DNA from: Bretschneidera sinensis
Lineage: Eukaryota > Streptophyta > Magnoliopsida > Brassicales > Akaniaceae
Direction: 5' to 3'
DNA length: 64,000 bases
Assembly (NCBI GenBank): GCA_023935145.1
Contig: CM043699.1
Coordinates: 143,459,536-143,523,535, forward strand
The notes under the pieces were generated by a model, which had not been told where the DNA came from, did no database searches, and saw nothing but the letters and a program-made list of their open reading frames with translations. Below are positions 1 through 8,793 of this stretch, one piece after another (within the stretch, counting starts at the first letter, position 1; every line of letters begins with the position of its first letter). The translations under genes were made by a program, and so were the position numbers.

Positions 1-206
1 CTTAGTATTTTATCTTTATTATTTCTCAACACTTTTATTATTTCTATCTTTTTATATTGCGAATATAATTCTAAACTGAACTTTACCAATCCCTGTGGAG
101 ATGATCTTGCATTCGCACACTATACTACACTGTTGACCTTGTGCACTTGCAAGTAAAACAAAGTGCGATTATTTACTTATTTATTTAGGTGGATAAACGC
201 ACAACA
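1..206 (+). mobile_element. 3' end of the 5' LTR of an Athila-type Ty3/gypsy retroelement
   Basis: The first 43 bases are identical to 5907-5949 in the downstream LTR, so this is the right-hand part of the upstream LTR. The rest of that LTR lies outside the window. I place the end at the CA at 205-206, which is followed by a short spacer and a tRNA-Asp primer site. If both LTRs were full length they would be about 1.36 kb, so roughly 1.16 kb of the 5' LTR is missing to the left. Beyond base 43 no second copy is available for comparison, because the other LTR is truncated there. Confidence 0.8.
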
Positions 207-212
207 AGTTTT

Positions 213-231
213 TGGCGCCGTTGCCGGGGAT
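213..231 (+). promoter_or_regulatory. Primer-binding site complementary to tRNA-Asp
   Basis: The 19 bases TGGCGCCGTTGCCGGGGAT are the complement of the 3' end of plant tRNA-Asp(GTC), including the CCA-proximal TGG. They lie a few bases after the LTR end, where reverse transcription of a Ty3/gypsy element is primed. A tRNA-Asp primer site is typical of the Athila/Tat branch. Confidence 0.85.
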
Positions 232-593
232 TGCGCTAAAAGTTCCTTTTAGGATTACTTTCATTTTATCATTGTTATTATTTTATTTTTACCATCTTTT
301 ATCAAAACTTAAATCAAGTTGTTTCTGTTTCAGGCACGAAACCCTACTTGCACTTTCTGTGGAAATTGCGATCGATCGCAAGCTCCTGTGCGATCGAGCG
401 CAATTTGGTCAGAGAGTACCCGAGCAACAGAGTTGCACTGCTGCACTAAAACTGGTTTTTCTGCTTTATGCACGGACTTTGATCCCGACATCCGGAATTC
501 TTTTCCCTCGATCCCGAGCTTAAACGGACCATCCAACAAAGGCTTAGGGACAACTTTGAGGAGAACAAAGGAGAAGTCGAGAACAAAACACAA
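232..593 (+). other. 5' leader of the gypsy element, between primer site and gag
   Basis: About 360 bases of untranslated leader. It contains a perfect 16-bp palindrome at 366-381 and, at 389-402, one exact copy of the 14-mer TGCGATCGAGCGCA that also recurs in the 3' region and in the LTR. Leaders of LTR elements normally carry dimerisation and packaging signals, so a palindrome here could act in RNA dimerisation, but that is inference. Short ORFs in this stretch do not look like proteins. Confidence 0.6.
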
Positions 594-3113
594 ATGGCAG
601 AACAGCTCGAACAGCAACCACCTGCACGAGTTCCAATGAAGCAATCTTTCATCCCTCGGAACATCGATCAACCATCATGCATCGCATATCAACCTGAGGC
701 AGCGGGAAATTATTACATATCTCCGCAAATCTTGAATGCTTTGACTCATTATAGGGGCACTCCTAACGAAGATCCACACTTGCACCTCCGAGAATTTATC
801 GATCTTTGCAAATTCCAGCATATTCAAGGCCTAGATCAAGAGGGAATCAGGTTAATTCTTTTTCCTTTTTCATTAAAAGATAATGCTAAAATGTGGTATC
901 ATTCATTGCTTGCAGACTCCATCCATACTTGGGAAGAGCTATCCAATAGATTTCTAAAGAAATTTTTTCCAGCCCAAAAGACAAGGCAGATTAGGAAGGA
1001 GATTCAATCATTCCAACAGAGGGATGGTAACCTTTTTTTCGAGGCATGGGGACACTTTAATGAGCTGCTACTCAAATGTCCACATCACAACTTACCTCAA
1101 GATGAGCTGGTCCTGGCTTTCTATGAAGGTTTGAGTGGCATAAATCAAAGTATAGTGGATTCCGGTTGTGGAGGTATGCTGATGGAGAAGACTAGTGAAG
1201 AAGCCATAGAGCTGTTTGAGACTTTAAGTGAGCACACCCAGCAATTCTCCTCGAGAGGGAGACAAGGAGTAAAGAGCAAGGGCATGTATGAAGTTAACTT
1301 ACTCGGTGGAATTCCAACTCAGATAGATGGAATGGAGAGGAAACTAGATATGCTTGTAAAAGCCATGACTACTCAGAACACCTCACCGATTCCACAAGTC
1401 ACACAACGCAAGGTATGTGCATTATGTTCTAAATTTGATCACACTACTGAGACCTGCCATTTGTATTCATCTACAGATCCCGAGCAAGTGAACTATGTGG
1501 GATCGAACAATGCATATGCAAATACATACAACCCTGAATGGCGGAACCACCCCAACCTTTCATGGAGCAACAATCAAAGTAACTTGAACCTTCAAGGGCA
1601 ACAAGGGAACTGTCATAAAGCAGCCCAACCAGTTCCAGAACCCAAGAAGGATGATCTAGAAAGTCTTGTAAAACAATTGGCCACTCAGCAACAACAACTA
1701 ATGGCAACATTGGTAACTTCACAAGATCAGCAAAGACAAACAATTGCAAAGCATGAGCAAACCATCCAAAGGCTGGAAGTACAAATGGGGCAAATGGCTA
1801 AGGAGTTAAGTGGAAGACAGCAAGGAGAACTTCCTACACAAACACTACCAAATCCAAGAGGACATCAGCAGCTGAAAGCCGTTACAACTCTCCGGAATGG
1901 CAAGATCATAGGAGTTAATGAGCCAGCTCAAGCATCTCAAGCTAAGCCATCCACATCCAAGGTAAGTGAAGTAGAAAAGTGGAATGCACCACCCTTCCCT
2001 CAAAGGTTAGTAACACCAAAGAAAGATAAATTGTTTGATATCTTTGAAACTTTGAGAAAAGTAGAAATTAACATTCCCTTATTAGATGCAATTAAACAAA
2101 TCCCTTCCTATGCTAAATTTTTAAAAGATTGTTGCACTAATAAAAGAAAGTTTCAAGAACATGAAACAGTGGCTCTAACTGAAGAGGTAAGTGCGATTTT
2201 GTTAAGAAAACTGCCACCAAAACTAAAAGATCCGGGTAGTTTTACTGTTCCCTGTAGGATAGGTGATCAGTTGTTTGATAAAGCATTACTAGATTTAGGA
2301 GCAATTGTCAATTTGCTACCATACACAGTAGTTGAAAAGCTAGATTTGGGGGAGCTTCAACCAACCTCTATCACTTTGCAATTGGCAGATAGAAGCATCA
2401 AAAGACCTAGAGGTATACTTGAAGATGTATTGGTAAAGGTAGGAGAGTTTATTTTGCCTGCTGACTTCATTGTGTTAGATATGGAAGAATGCCCTATGCC
2501 ATTACCTCTGCCCATCATCTTAGGAAGACCCTTCATGAGGACGGCTGATACAATAATTAATGTAAAAAAGGGTATTGTAAGTATGACGGTAAATGGTGAG
2601 ACAATAGAATTTAATATATTTGATGCAATGAAATTACCCCAAGATGATAATGATGATGAATGTGTTGATGAAATTTTTATGCAAAGTGCTATCAAGCAAG
2701 CCTTTCAGGTCTATCACATTGATCCATTGGAGGCCGCCCTCACCCATAGCTTCACAAGACCTGATATTGAGCCAGCATTAGAAACTGTCTATGATGACAT
2801 TTTTGAAGCCGTGCACCTCCTTGAAGCCTCTCCAAAGTACCCAAGTAAGTTCACTCCTCCGTTTGAAAATCTTGAGCATACTAATACTACTTTTCTCTCA
2901 TCTATTGTCCAGGCACCAAACTTAGAATTGCAGCAGTTGCCTGCAAGAAATCAAACCTTCACAGCACATGGACACAAAGTCACACCACACTCAGAAATTA
3001 TAGTGCAACCAAGGGATGAAGATTTAACGCCCCAAATTGTTCAGTATGCAACAGCAACCAGAGCACCTAAGCCACATGAAGTGACTTTTAAGTACTCTTT
3101 GCCAAAAGACTAA
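594..3113 (+). CDS. Gag-protease polyprotein of an Athila-type Ty3/gypsy element (no pol)
   Basis: This uninterrupted 839-residue ORF begins at the first good ATG in the gag frame. Residues about 100-180 form a retrotransposon-gag capsid domain (MWYHSL, the WEEL region, FYEGL). A CCHC zinc knuckle lies at residues 275-288 (CALC, H283, C288), followed by a Gln-rich coiled-coil-like stretch at about 355-420. The aspartic protease motif is LLDLGA with Asp567, the DLG variant usual in this branch, followed by ILGRPF. The protein should assemble virus-like particles and process itself. About 130 residues follow the protease core, then a stop. No reverse transcriptase, RNase H or integrase follows before the 3' LTR, so the element must borrow pol in trans. 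The absence of stops or frameshifts over 2.5 kb suggests a young copy or retained function. Confidence 0.88.
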   Translation: MAEQLEQQPPARVPMKQSFIPRNIDQPSCIAYQPEAAGNYYISPQILNALTHYRGTPNEDPHLHLREFIDLCKFQHIQGLDQEGIRLILFPFSLKDNAKMWYHSLLADSIHTWEELSNRFLKKFFPAQKTRQIRKEIQSFQQRDGNLFFEAWGHFNELLLKCPHHNLPQDELVLAFYEGLSGINQSIVDSGCGGMLMEKTSEEAIELFETLSEHTQQFSSRGRQGVKSKGMYEVNLLGGIPTQIDGMERKLDMLVKAMTTQNTSPIPQVTQRKVCALCSKFDHTTETCHLYSSTDPEQVNYVGSNNAYANTYNPEWRNHPNLSWSNNQSNLNLQGQQGNCHKAAQPVPEPKKDDLESLVKQLATQQQQLMATLVTSQDQQRQTIAKHEQTIQRLEVQMGQMAKELSGRQQGELPTQTLPNPRGHQQLKAVTTLRNGKIIGVNEPAQASQAKPSTSKVSEVEKWNAPPFPQRLVTPKKDKLFDIFETLRKVEINIPLLDAIKQIPSYAKFLKDCCTNKRKFQEHETVALTEEVSAILLRKLPPKLKDPGSFTVPCRIGDQLFDKALLDLGAIVNLLPYTVVEKLDLGELQPTSITLQLADRSIKRPRGILEDVLVKVGEFILPADFIVLDMEECPMPLPLPIILGRPFMRTADTIINVKKGIVSMTVNGETIEFNIFDAMKLPQDDNDDECVDEIFMQSAIKQAFQVYHIDPLEAALTHSFTRPDIEPALETVYDDIFEAVHLLEASPKYPSKFTPPFENLEHTNTTFLSSIVQAPNLELQQLPARNQTFTAHGHKVTPHSEIIVQPRDEDLTPQIVQYATATRAPKPHEVTFKYSLPKD

Positions 3114-4736
3114 ATGATGAAGCTACTATAGAGAGCATTTGAGCAGTTCAGACTTTGATAAACGTGTAGCTCAAGTGCCTCTATTGAGGTCAGTGGCAGT
3201 AAGACCCCTGAGTATGCACTCTCTGCCACAAGTGCGATCGAGCGCACATTGGACAGCAACTTACCATGATGCCTAAACTGTCAACCTCCACCTCCTGCAC
3301 ACGGTTCCTTCTCGACTGCACCACTTGGAGACCAGCAGTGAGAGGGTACCACGTCTGGCTGAAGACGTTAAACTTAGCGCTCATGGGAGACACCCCAAAG
3401 CATATCCTTTTCATAAGTTTATTATTAGTATTTCATAGTTTACTTTTCTATTGTTGTTTATTACTTGTTTTCCATTTTATGTCTGTTTTTCTTTCTTTTT
3501 CGAGGACAACGTGAGTGCATCAAGTTGAAGTTTGGGGGTGTGCTACGAGCCATGTCAGCCATCAGTTCTCCATCTCCCAGGTCAGCTCCTTCCATGCTAT
3601 TCACACATTGGGGACAATGTGAAATTTAAGTTTGGGGGTATAGGGACACATTCACACACTCACTATGTCCCACATTTTTTTGTTGTTTTGTTATTATTTT
3701 CATAGATAAATGCTTGTTCATTATGTCCAATAAACTTTTTATGATCTAAATAAAATGTTATGATTTTTCTTCATCAATGAGCTTAACACTTTGAACATAT
3801 AGGTCAATAAACAAGTTTTGAACCTACATCACTGCCCTTTTGGCATTTAAGAATTCACAAGTTTAACTTGAACTATCACGAGCACATTAGCACATAGCTG
3901 TGTGGGGTATGACATGTTATTTGGATTGGTATGTTTCTTTTGCTTGACTGTGAACTAGATGACCTATTAGATTGACATTTTGGCAAATAAAAATAGAAAA
4001 GATTGATTCGTGCTCAAAAAGAAAAAAAATGCTCCTAATGATCAATAAAAACAAATCTTCCGCTGAGTAACTAGCCCTCTTGCCTCAGTAAGCATTGAGT
4101 GTCACGTCAAAAGGTGGAAAATCTTAAGTGATCATTAAAAAGGAATTTTCCGCTGAGTAACTGGCCCTCTTGCCTCAGTAAGCATTGAGTGTCACGTCAA
4201 AAGGTGGAAAATTCTAAATGGTAGCATAAAAATCAATTAGTTTCGTAGCCTTGTTGACTCGAGCCAGTAAGTCCTTAGGGGTGTCTTTACACCTAATGCC
4301 CTAAAACCATCTGGTTTGGGAGTCATTGGCTAAACACTCGTTACACGAGTCAACAAGAAAGCTTAAGGGAACTAACCTGGCAAAAATCTCGCAAATAAAA
4401 GACTATGCCATATTTGTTGACTCTAATAGGAAGTCTGGTGAATCTTGAGTCATCGAAACACTACCCATTTGAATATCTTGGAAACTCAATCTTTTATGTG
4501 CTAGTCACCACACACTAAAGTCAAACTTGTGATATCTTAAAATACCTCGTGAATATGATTTACGTTCAAAACTCTTGTTCATTGCAGATATATGTTTACA
4601 CTTGTTAAGCTTGCTCATAAAGCGCATCATAGTTTTGTGTAAAATCTATATTTTTGATTGACACTATGAACATTGGATTTATCTATATTTTCGTTTTAGT
4701 TTTTAATTTAGTATTGCTAAGGGACTAGCAATATGT
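3114..4736 (+). other. Non-coding 3' region of the gypsy element where pol would be
   Basis: About 1.6 kb between the gag-protease stop and the 3' LTR has no recognisable pol sequence and no convincing ORF. It holds one copy of the 14-mer TGCGATCGAGCGCA (3233-3246), two polypurine-tract-like copies of AAGTTTGGGGGT (3528-3539 and 3628-3639), and a 90-bp tandem duplication at 4040-4219. An Athila element normally carries reverse transcriptase and integrase here. Confidence 0.7.
4040..4219 (+). repeat. Tandem duplication, two copies of about 90 bp
   Basis: Two adjacent copies (about 4040-4129 and 4130-4219) share long identical blocks such as CCGCTGAGTAACT and GCATTGAGTGTCACGTCAAA, offset by exactly 90 bases. 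They lie in the non-coding 3' part of the gypsy element. Confidence 0.85.
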
Positions 4737-4749
4737 AAGTTTGGGGGTG
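4737..4749 (+). promoter_or_regulatory. Polypurine tract next to the 3' LTR
   Basis: AAGTTTGGGGGTG lies directly before the LTR start TGATAGACGC at 4750. This is the position and G-rich form of the plus-strand primer in Athila-like elements. Near-identical copies occur earlier, at 3528 and 3628. Confidence 0.7.
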
Positions 4750-4937
4750 TGATAGACGCTTAAATATACATATTTAAGCCCCCTTATTTACACTTGTTAG
4801 ATCCTTTATTACATTAATTTGGTATCTTTTACTCCATTTGTGTGTTTTACATGTTTTTATAGGGTCTTGGAAAAAAAGAAGCAGTTTTGGCTCTTTAAGG
4901 AAGAAATCTAGAAGCCCTGGAGCACTTTCTGGACAAA

Positions 4938-5048
4938 GTGCGATCGAGCGCACATGCAGTGCGATCGAGCGCACATACGGTCGTGCGCACACTTGTAGGA
5001 TCGAGTGCACACTGCGATCGAGCGCAAGGACACATGCGATCGAGCGCA
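4938..5048 (+). repeat. Array of a 14-bp near-palindrome TGCGATCGAGCGCA in the LTR
   Basis: Exact copies begin at 4939, 4960, 5013 and 5035, with two decayed copies between them (around 4981 and 4997). Spacing is about 21-22 bases where copies adjoin. Each copy has TGCG/CGCA arms around ATCGAG. The array is far richer in CpG than its surroundings and sits about 150-250 bases upstream of the TATA box, where enhancer repeats lie in many LTRs. Confidence 0.85.
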
Positions 5049-5079
5049 AATGTACAGACGTGAATAGTAAACTGCAGAA

Positions 5080-5130
5080 CTCTATTTTGGAAATAACCCT
5101 ATTTTGGAAATAACTCTATTTTGGAAATAA
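5080..5130 (+). repeat. Three tandem copies of a 17-bp unit
   Basis: Units at 5080-5096, 5097-5113 and 5114-5130 read CTCTATTTTGGAAATAA with one base changed in the middle unit. They lie between the 14-mer array and the TATA box of the LTR, so a role in U3 promoter strength is possible but not shown. Confidence 0.9.
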
Positions 5131-5192
5131 AGGAGTTTTGTGTTTTAGGAAAGTTTAGAAACTCATGGGTCTATTAGGACTTCTCAAAGACC

Positions 5193-5401
5193 TATAAATA
5201 CACTTGTAACTCACACACAAAAAGACACCTTACACCTTAGATAGAAAACACTTTTCTCTTTTGCTTTAGCTTGGAGAAGGAGACCGTGGAGCAGAATTGA
5301 CGCCTCTTCTCTCGGGTTTCTTCTTTCCTTTTTATTTTATTATGTGTAATTAAATTCTTAGTAGGGCTTGGTTGAAGCCCTAATTATGTTTACTCAATAA
5401 A
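5193..5401 (+). promoter_or_regulatory. LTR promoter TATA box and polyadenylation signal
   Basis: TATAAAT at 5193-5199 is the only strong TATA box in the LTR and is preceded by the repeat arrays. AATAAA at 5396-5401 is a suitable poly(A) signal about 200 bases downstream. Together they mark the likely U3-R-U5 arrangement. Confidence 0.55.
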
Positions 5402-5951
5402 TTTAGTATTGGCGCCTTTGCGATATTTATGTTGTGTTGCTTAAACTTGATTAATACCTGCTTTTATTTAAATTCCTCATATGTATATGTCTGATCAATA
5501 TGTGCATGTGGTATGGACTTGTTAGTTAGATCAATTTGGATGACCGAGTCCTGGGTCTAACATTAGTAACAAGGGATATCTTATCCGGATACCCGGGTTA
5601 ATCAACATGGGAAACCGGGAGTAGATACCATGCCCTAGGTCTCATGTGGTTGTCGATTTCCATAGTACTTATGTTTTCTTAAGGAACAACTCAAGCAGAT
5701 ACCATGCTGAATCCCTTAAGGAAGAAAAGAGTTAGAGTAGATACCATGCCTAACTCGTTGCTTAGGGAAATCAATAGCTTAAGGAGTAGATACCATGCCC
5801 TTAGGTTGGCGACCAGTAGGTATACATGGCATGAATAAACCATTGGCATACTATTATATTGTGGTAGCATAATTAGTGGTGGATATCAAGTCCCTACGCC
5901 TTTATCCTTAGTATTTTATCTTTATTATTTCTCAACACTTTTATTATTTAT

Positions 5952-6072
5952 CTAAGTCCCTATAAAAACATGTAAAACACACAAATGGAGTAAAAGATAC
6001 CAAATTAACGTAATAAAGGATCTAACAAGTGTAAATAAGGGGACTTAAATATGTATATTTAAGCGTCTATCA
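5952..6072 (-). mobile_element. Inverted copy of the LTR 5' terminus
   Basis: Read on the minus strand from 6072, the sequence starts TGATAGACGCTTAAATATAC and follows 4750-4870 for about 120 bases with only a few mismatches. It is joined head-on to the truncated 3' LTR at 5950. The result is a 1.32-kb unit (4750-6072) with about 120-bp terminal inverted repeats. It could be a second element of the same family inserted in the other orientation, or an autointegration or inversion scar. Confidence 0.85.
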
Positions 6073-6148
6073 GATACAAACTTGTAGAATACAAAATTCT
6101 CACGACTCAAGAAAACTCACTCCAAAAAATATCGGTACCGACCGTCCC

Positions 6149-6736
6149 GCTCTGATACCAATTGTTGAATAAGTAGAGTACAAAACTCTAACTATTTTTA
6201 GGAAGAAGAAAATAAAACACTCTAAAGAGAACTCACAAAACACTAATTAGCAAAGCTTTTCTTATTTAGCACTTAGCTTTGTTTTTCTTCTTGATGAATT
6301 ACAAGGCTTGAGGACTTGAGTATTTATAGCAAACCAAATGAAAACTACACCACACATATAATTAAACTAAATTTATTTACTACCACACAAATCCATTAAG
6401 CACCTAATTATGTTGTCTTCCACATCACCCATTAAGCACCTAATTATATTGTCTTCCATATCATCCATTAAGCACCTCATTATGTTGTCTTCCACACAAC
6501 CTCACCAATAACAACATACCTAACTTTGCCCCACTTTGTAATTGTAAGCAATTACATCATCAAACTAGCTATGGGTTTGAACAATACTATTGGACTTTAG
6601 ATTGGGTTGGGGATTACTTATGGTGGGCTAACATTGATTCTCAACATGGAGGAAATGGAGTTGGTTTTGAAGCTGGGCCTGCTTTGTTCCCATTCTAAGC
6701 CAGCAGCTAAGCCTAACTGGACATTGATTCTCAACA
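6149..6736 (-). mobile_element. Copia-type LTR with tRNA-iMet primer site, truncated internally
   Basis: On the minus strand the LTR runs from TGTTGAGAATCAATGT (6736) to TTCAACA (6163). It is followed after two bases by TGGTATCAGAGC (6160-6149), the initiator tRNA-Met primer-binding site. A minus-strand TATAAATA lies at 6328-6321. Both ends carry the inverted TGTTGA/TCAACA terminus. An identical ACATTGATTCTCAACA ends at both 6646 and 6736, so the outer boundary could be either. Only about 75 bases of the internal region remain before the gypsy sequence begins at 6072. The outer end abuts the F-box pseudogene. Confidence 0.75.
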
Positions 6737-6737
6737 A

Positions 6738-7423
6738 TTTATACCGTCAACTTCAGTCCATGAGCTATCTCCATTCTGGCAGAAGGCAATCCTTGAGAAG
6801 ATGCCGTAAATCACAACGACAATGAAGCTATTGCAACGAGATGGATTTGACAACAAAATAGCTTTTTGGATGAAATTTCTCTGCAACTCATTCACAAAGT
6901 ACTGATTATTATTGGACAAGGAACACAATTACTTCACCAATGGAAGTTCAATTTGAGCTCCTCTGAAAGGATCAATGACAAAAGTGTTGGCTTCCTTGTC
7001 CAAAATCACCAACCATCCATGAGAGGACCCAACACACCAAGCATTATCACCAAGCTCAATGCCCATGTTCTTCATCTTGTGAACTTTTTTCTCTGCAAGA
7101 TTAAAGAAGCAACAAGTAGTTGGACTATCTTCTTAGTCACGAGGAACCATTAGCCACGGTGTTCGAAGGAATTGGCTGTAAGGTGAAGACGAGATGAAGG
7201 ATTTGGCAATTGAGTGCCAAGAAGAACATGTGACTTTGAACTGGAGGATATCAACGAAGGAAAGCTTTGATAGAATAAGCTCTAAGAGTTCAGTTTCAAA
7301 CGTAGACCAGTTTGGTTGTTTAGGGCAGTAATGGGTTGAGATTCTTTTTTTTATTTTTGAGCAAGAATGATGGACTGATTGACTTGGACTCCCGATTACA
7401 ATGGAACTTGCTGGTACTGACAT
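6738..7423 (-). pseudogene. F-box/DUF295 protein pseudogene, 3' end cut off by an LTR
   Basis: On the minus strand, from a plausible ATG at 7423, an F-box is clear (LLELILSKLSFVDILQFK, then CSSWHSIAKSF). It is followed by LMVPRD and a DUF295-like C-terminal region (SHGWLVILDK, FVIDPFRGAQIELPLVK). The frame is constant but broken by two TAA codons, one directly after LMVPRD (about 7132) and one after ELPLVK (about 6930). It ends at the copia LTR border at 6736, so the remaining C-terminus is missing. Family members are substrate adaptors of SCF ubiquitin ligases. This copy cannot make a full protein. A longer frame upstream of 7423 only reads through a microsatellite. Confidence 0.8.
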
Positions 7424-7471
7424 TGTGTTATCTTTTGTCTGAGAAAACGAGAAAAACAGAGAGCAGCCTTT

Positions 7472-7505
7472 TATTGTGTATTGTGTATTGTGTATTGTGT
7501 ATTGT
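7472..7505 (+). repeat. Microsatellite of 7-bp unit (ATTGTGT)n
   Basis: About five tandem copies of a 7-base unit at the 5' side of the F-box pseudogene. It creates an open frame on both strands and should not be taken as coding. Confidence 0.85.
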
Positions 7506-7513
7506 TGTCTCAA

Positions 7514-8254
7514 TTTTAAAAAGAAACTTTACGTTCAACATAACCTTTCAATTTTTAGAATCCAATAAAGTAGGTATGGAATATTGTGTTAAGCCTATTT
7601 ATTGTGTATTGTCCTCTCCCCTTGAATTCTTTTTGACATTGCATTTTATAGGTGGCACGTGTTAAAGGGCCCTGGCCGAAAAAATTCTCTCTTTTTCCTC
7701 TTTATTTATAGTGGAAAATAACTATGATCGAAAAAAATTTCATTGATGGGTTTAAGAAAAAACCTCCTGTAAAAAAAAATATGGACTAAAATTCTTATAA
7801 ATCTATTGTTTTTTAATTTAAACTTTTACTAAAAATATAATATATATTTACAGTAAAAAAAAGTAAAGATGTTTCTATTCTTGTCTAGTTTTAGAGATTG
7901 TTCAAAATAAAAAATTATATAGTACTTCTTAAAAGAATTTCTCTAATTCTTTCTCGCTACCTTTCTTGTCAGTATACTTTTAATTTACCTTCATTGCCAC
8001 TAATTCGCTATCAACAATGACAAGGTAATTAAGTACGACTTAAAAATCTTTTTATTTCTTCACTTTTTCATTCAACAAAATAAAAGTGTAGAATTCTGAA
8101 TTCCATATCCATAGTATATAAATTATAGACTTCAATTCATAGCTGAATTGTGATATAAAAAAGTACACTTTAAATAAAAGTTTTTTCAATAATATAGAAT
8201 CATATATGTAACCATCTTTAATTCTCTTGTTTATTTTGAATGCTCTACACCACA
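7514..8254. other. Non-coding AT-rich spacer
   Basis: I see no gene, RNA or clear repeat here. Homopolymer runs and AT-rich sequence dominate. Confidence 0.5.
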
Positions 8255-8257
8255 TGG

Positions 8258-8793
8258 GGGTGTATTGTTTGGTGGTGTTAGAGGTTAATCATTGTTCAAT
8301 TCATGACATAAATTTTTTCAGCCTTAATTCAGCTTAATTCATGGTGGGTTATATAATCTCAACTTTAACCCAATCCATGAAAACTATGGTTAGGTTCGGG
8401 TTAAGTTGAGTTTGGCTTATGAAATCAAAACAGACTTAAATAGGTTGGGTTAAATTAAGTCGAATTTGATTTTTGAAACTATTTTTCATATTATATACTG
8501 AATATTACAAAAAGAATTTTAAGCATCAAATTAAATTAATCAATTTTTAATGTCTCTTGAAAATTCAAATTTCAAAAATCCAAATATTCTCCATAAATTC
8601 AATTACTATCTAATAATAATGATTACATGATTAAATTTATGTTCATTGATGACAGATTAGGCTAGATTTGAGAAAATCTAACCTAACTAAGCTCAAATTT
8701 TATTCGGGTTGAAATTTTTCAACCCAACTTTAACTTATCCAAAGTTCAGATTGAGTTTGGATTGGGTCAAACTAGCTTGCTCAAATTACACCC
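8258..8793. mobile_element. Possible non-autonomous inverted-repeat element
   Basis: The left end GGGTGTA and the right end TACACCC form short inverted termini. Inside are GGGTTAA/TTCAACCC-type segments in opposite orientations, a composition often seen in decayed hAT-like miniature elements. No target-site duplication is visible. Confidence is low. Confidence 0.3.

Larger units (their letters stand above)
4750..5950 (+). mobile_element. 3' LTR of the gypsy element, truncated at its 3' end
   Basis: It starts with TGATAGACGC after the polypurine tract. It includes an array of the TGCGATCGAGCGCA motif (4938-5048), three 17-bp tandem repeats (5080-5130), a TATA box (TATAAAT at 5193-5199), an AATAAA at 5396-5401, and four copies of a GATACCATGC motif (near 5625, 5698, 5740 and 5789). 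Bases 5907-5949 match the start of the window. At 5950 the match stops. The last 160 or so bases of the LTR are missing, and an inverted copy of the LTR start follows. Confidence 0.82.

Noticed and set aside
3528..3640. Possible internal LTR start after the first or second AAGTTTGGGGGT
   Set aside because: No TGATAGACG terminus follows either copy. Only the copy at 4737 abuts an LTR.
4774..5113. Overlapping open frames of about 91 codons on both strands
   Set aside because: They read through the 14-mer array and 17-bp tandem repeats of the LTR. The frames arise from repeat periodicity, not from coding.
7423..7513. Extended N-terminus of the F-box frame starting MRQQYTIHNTQ
   Set aside because: It is the translation of a 7-bp microsatellite. 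The ATG at 7423 is a better start.
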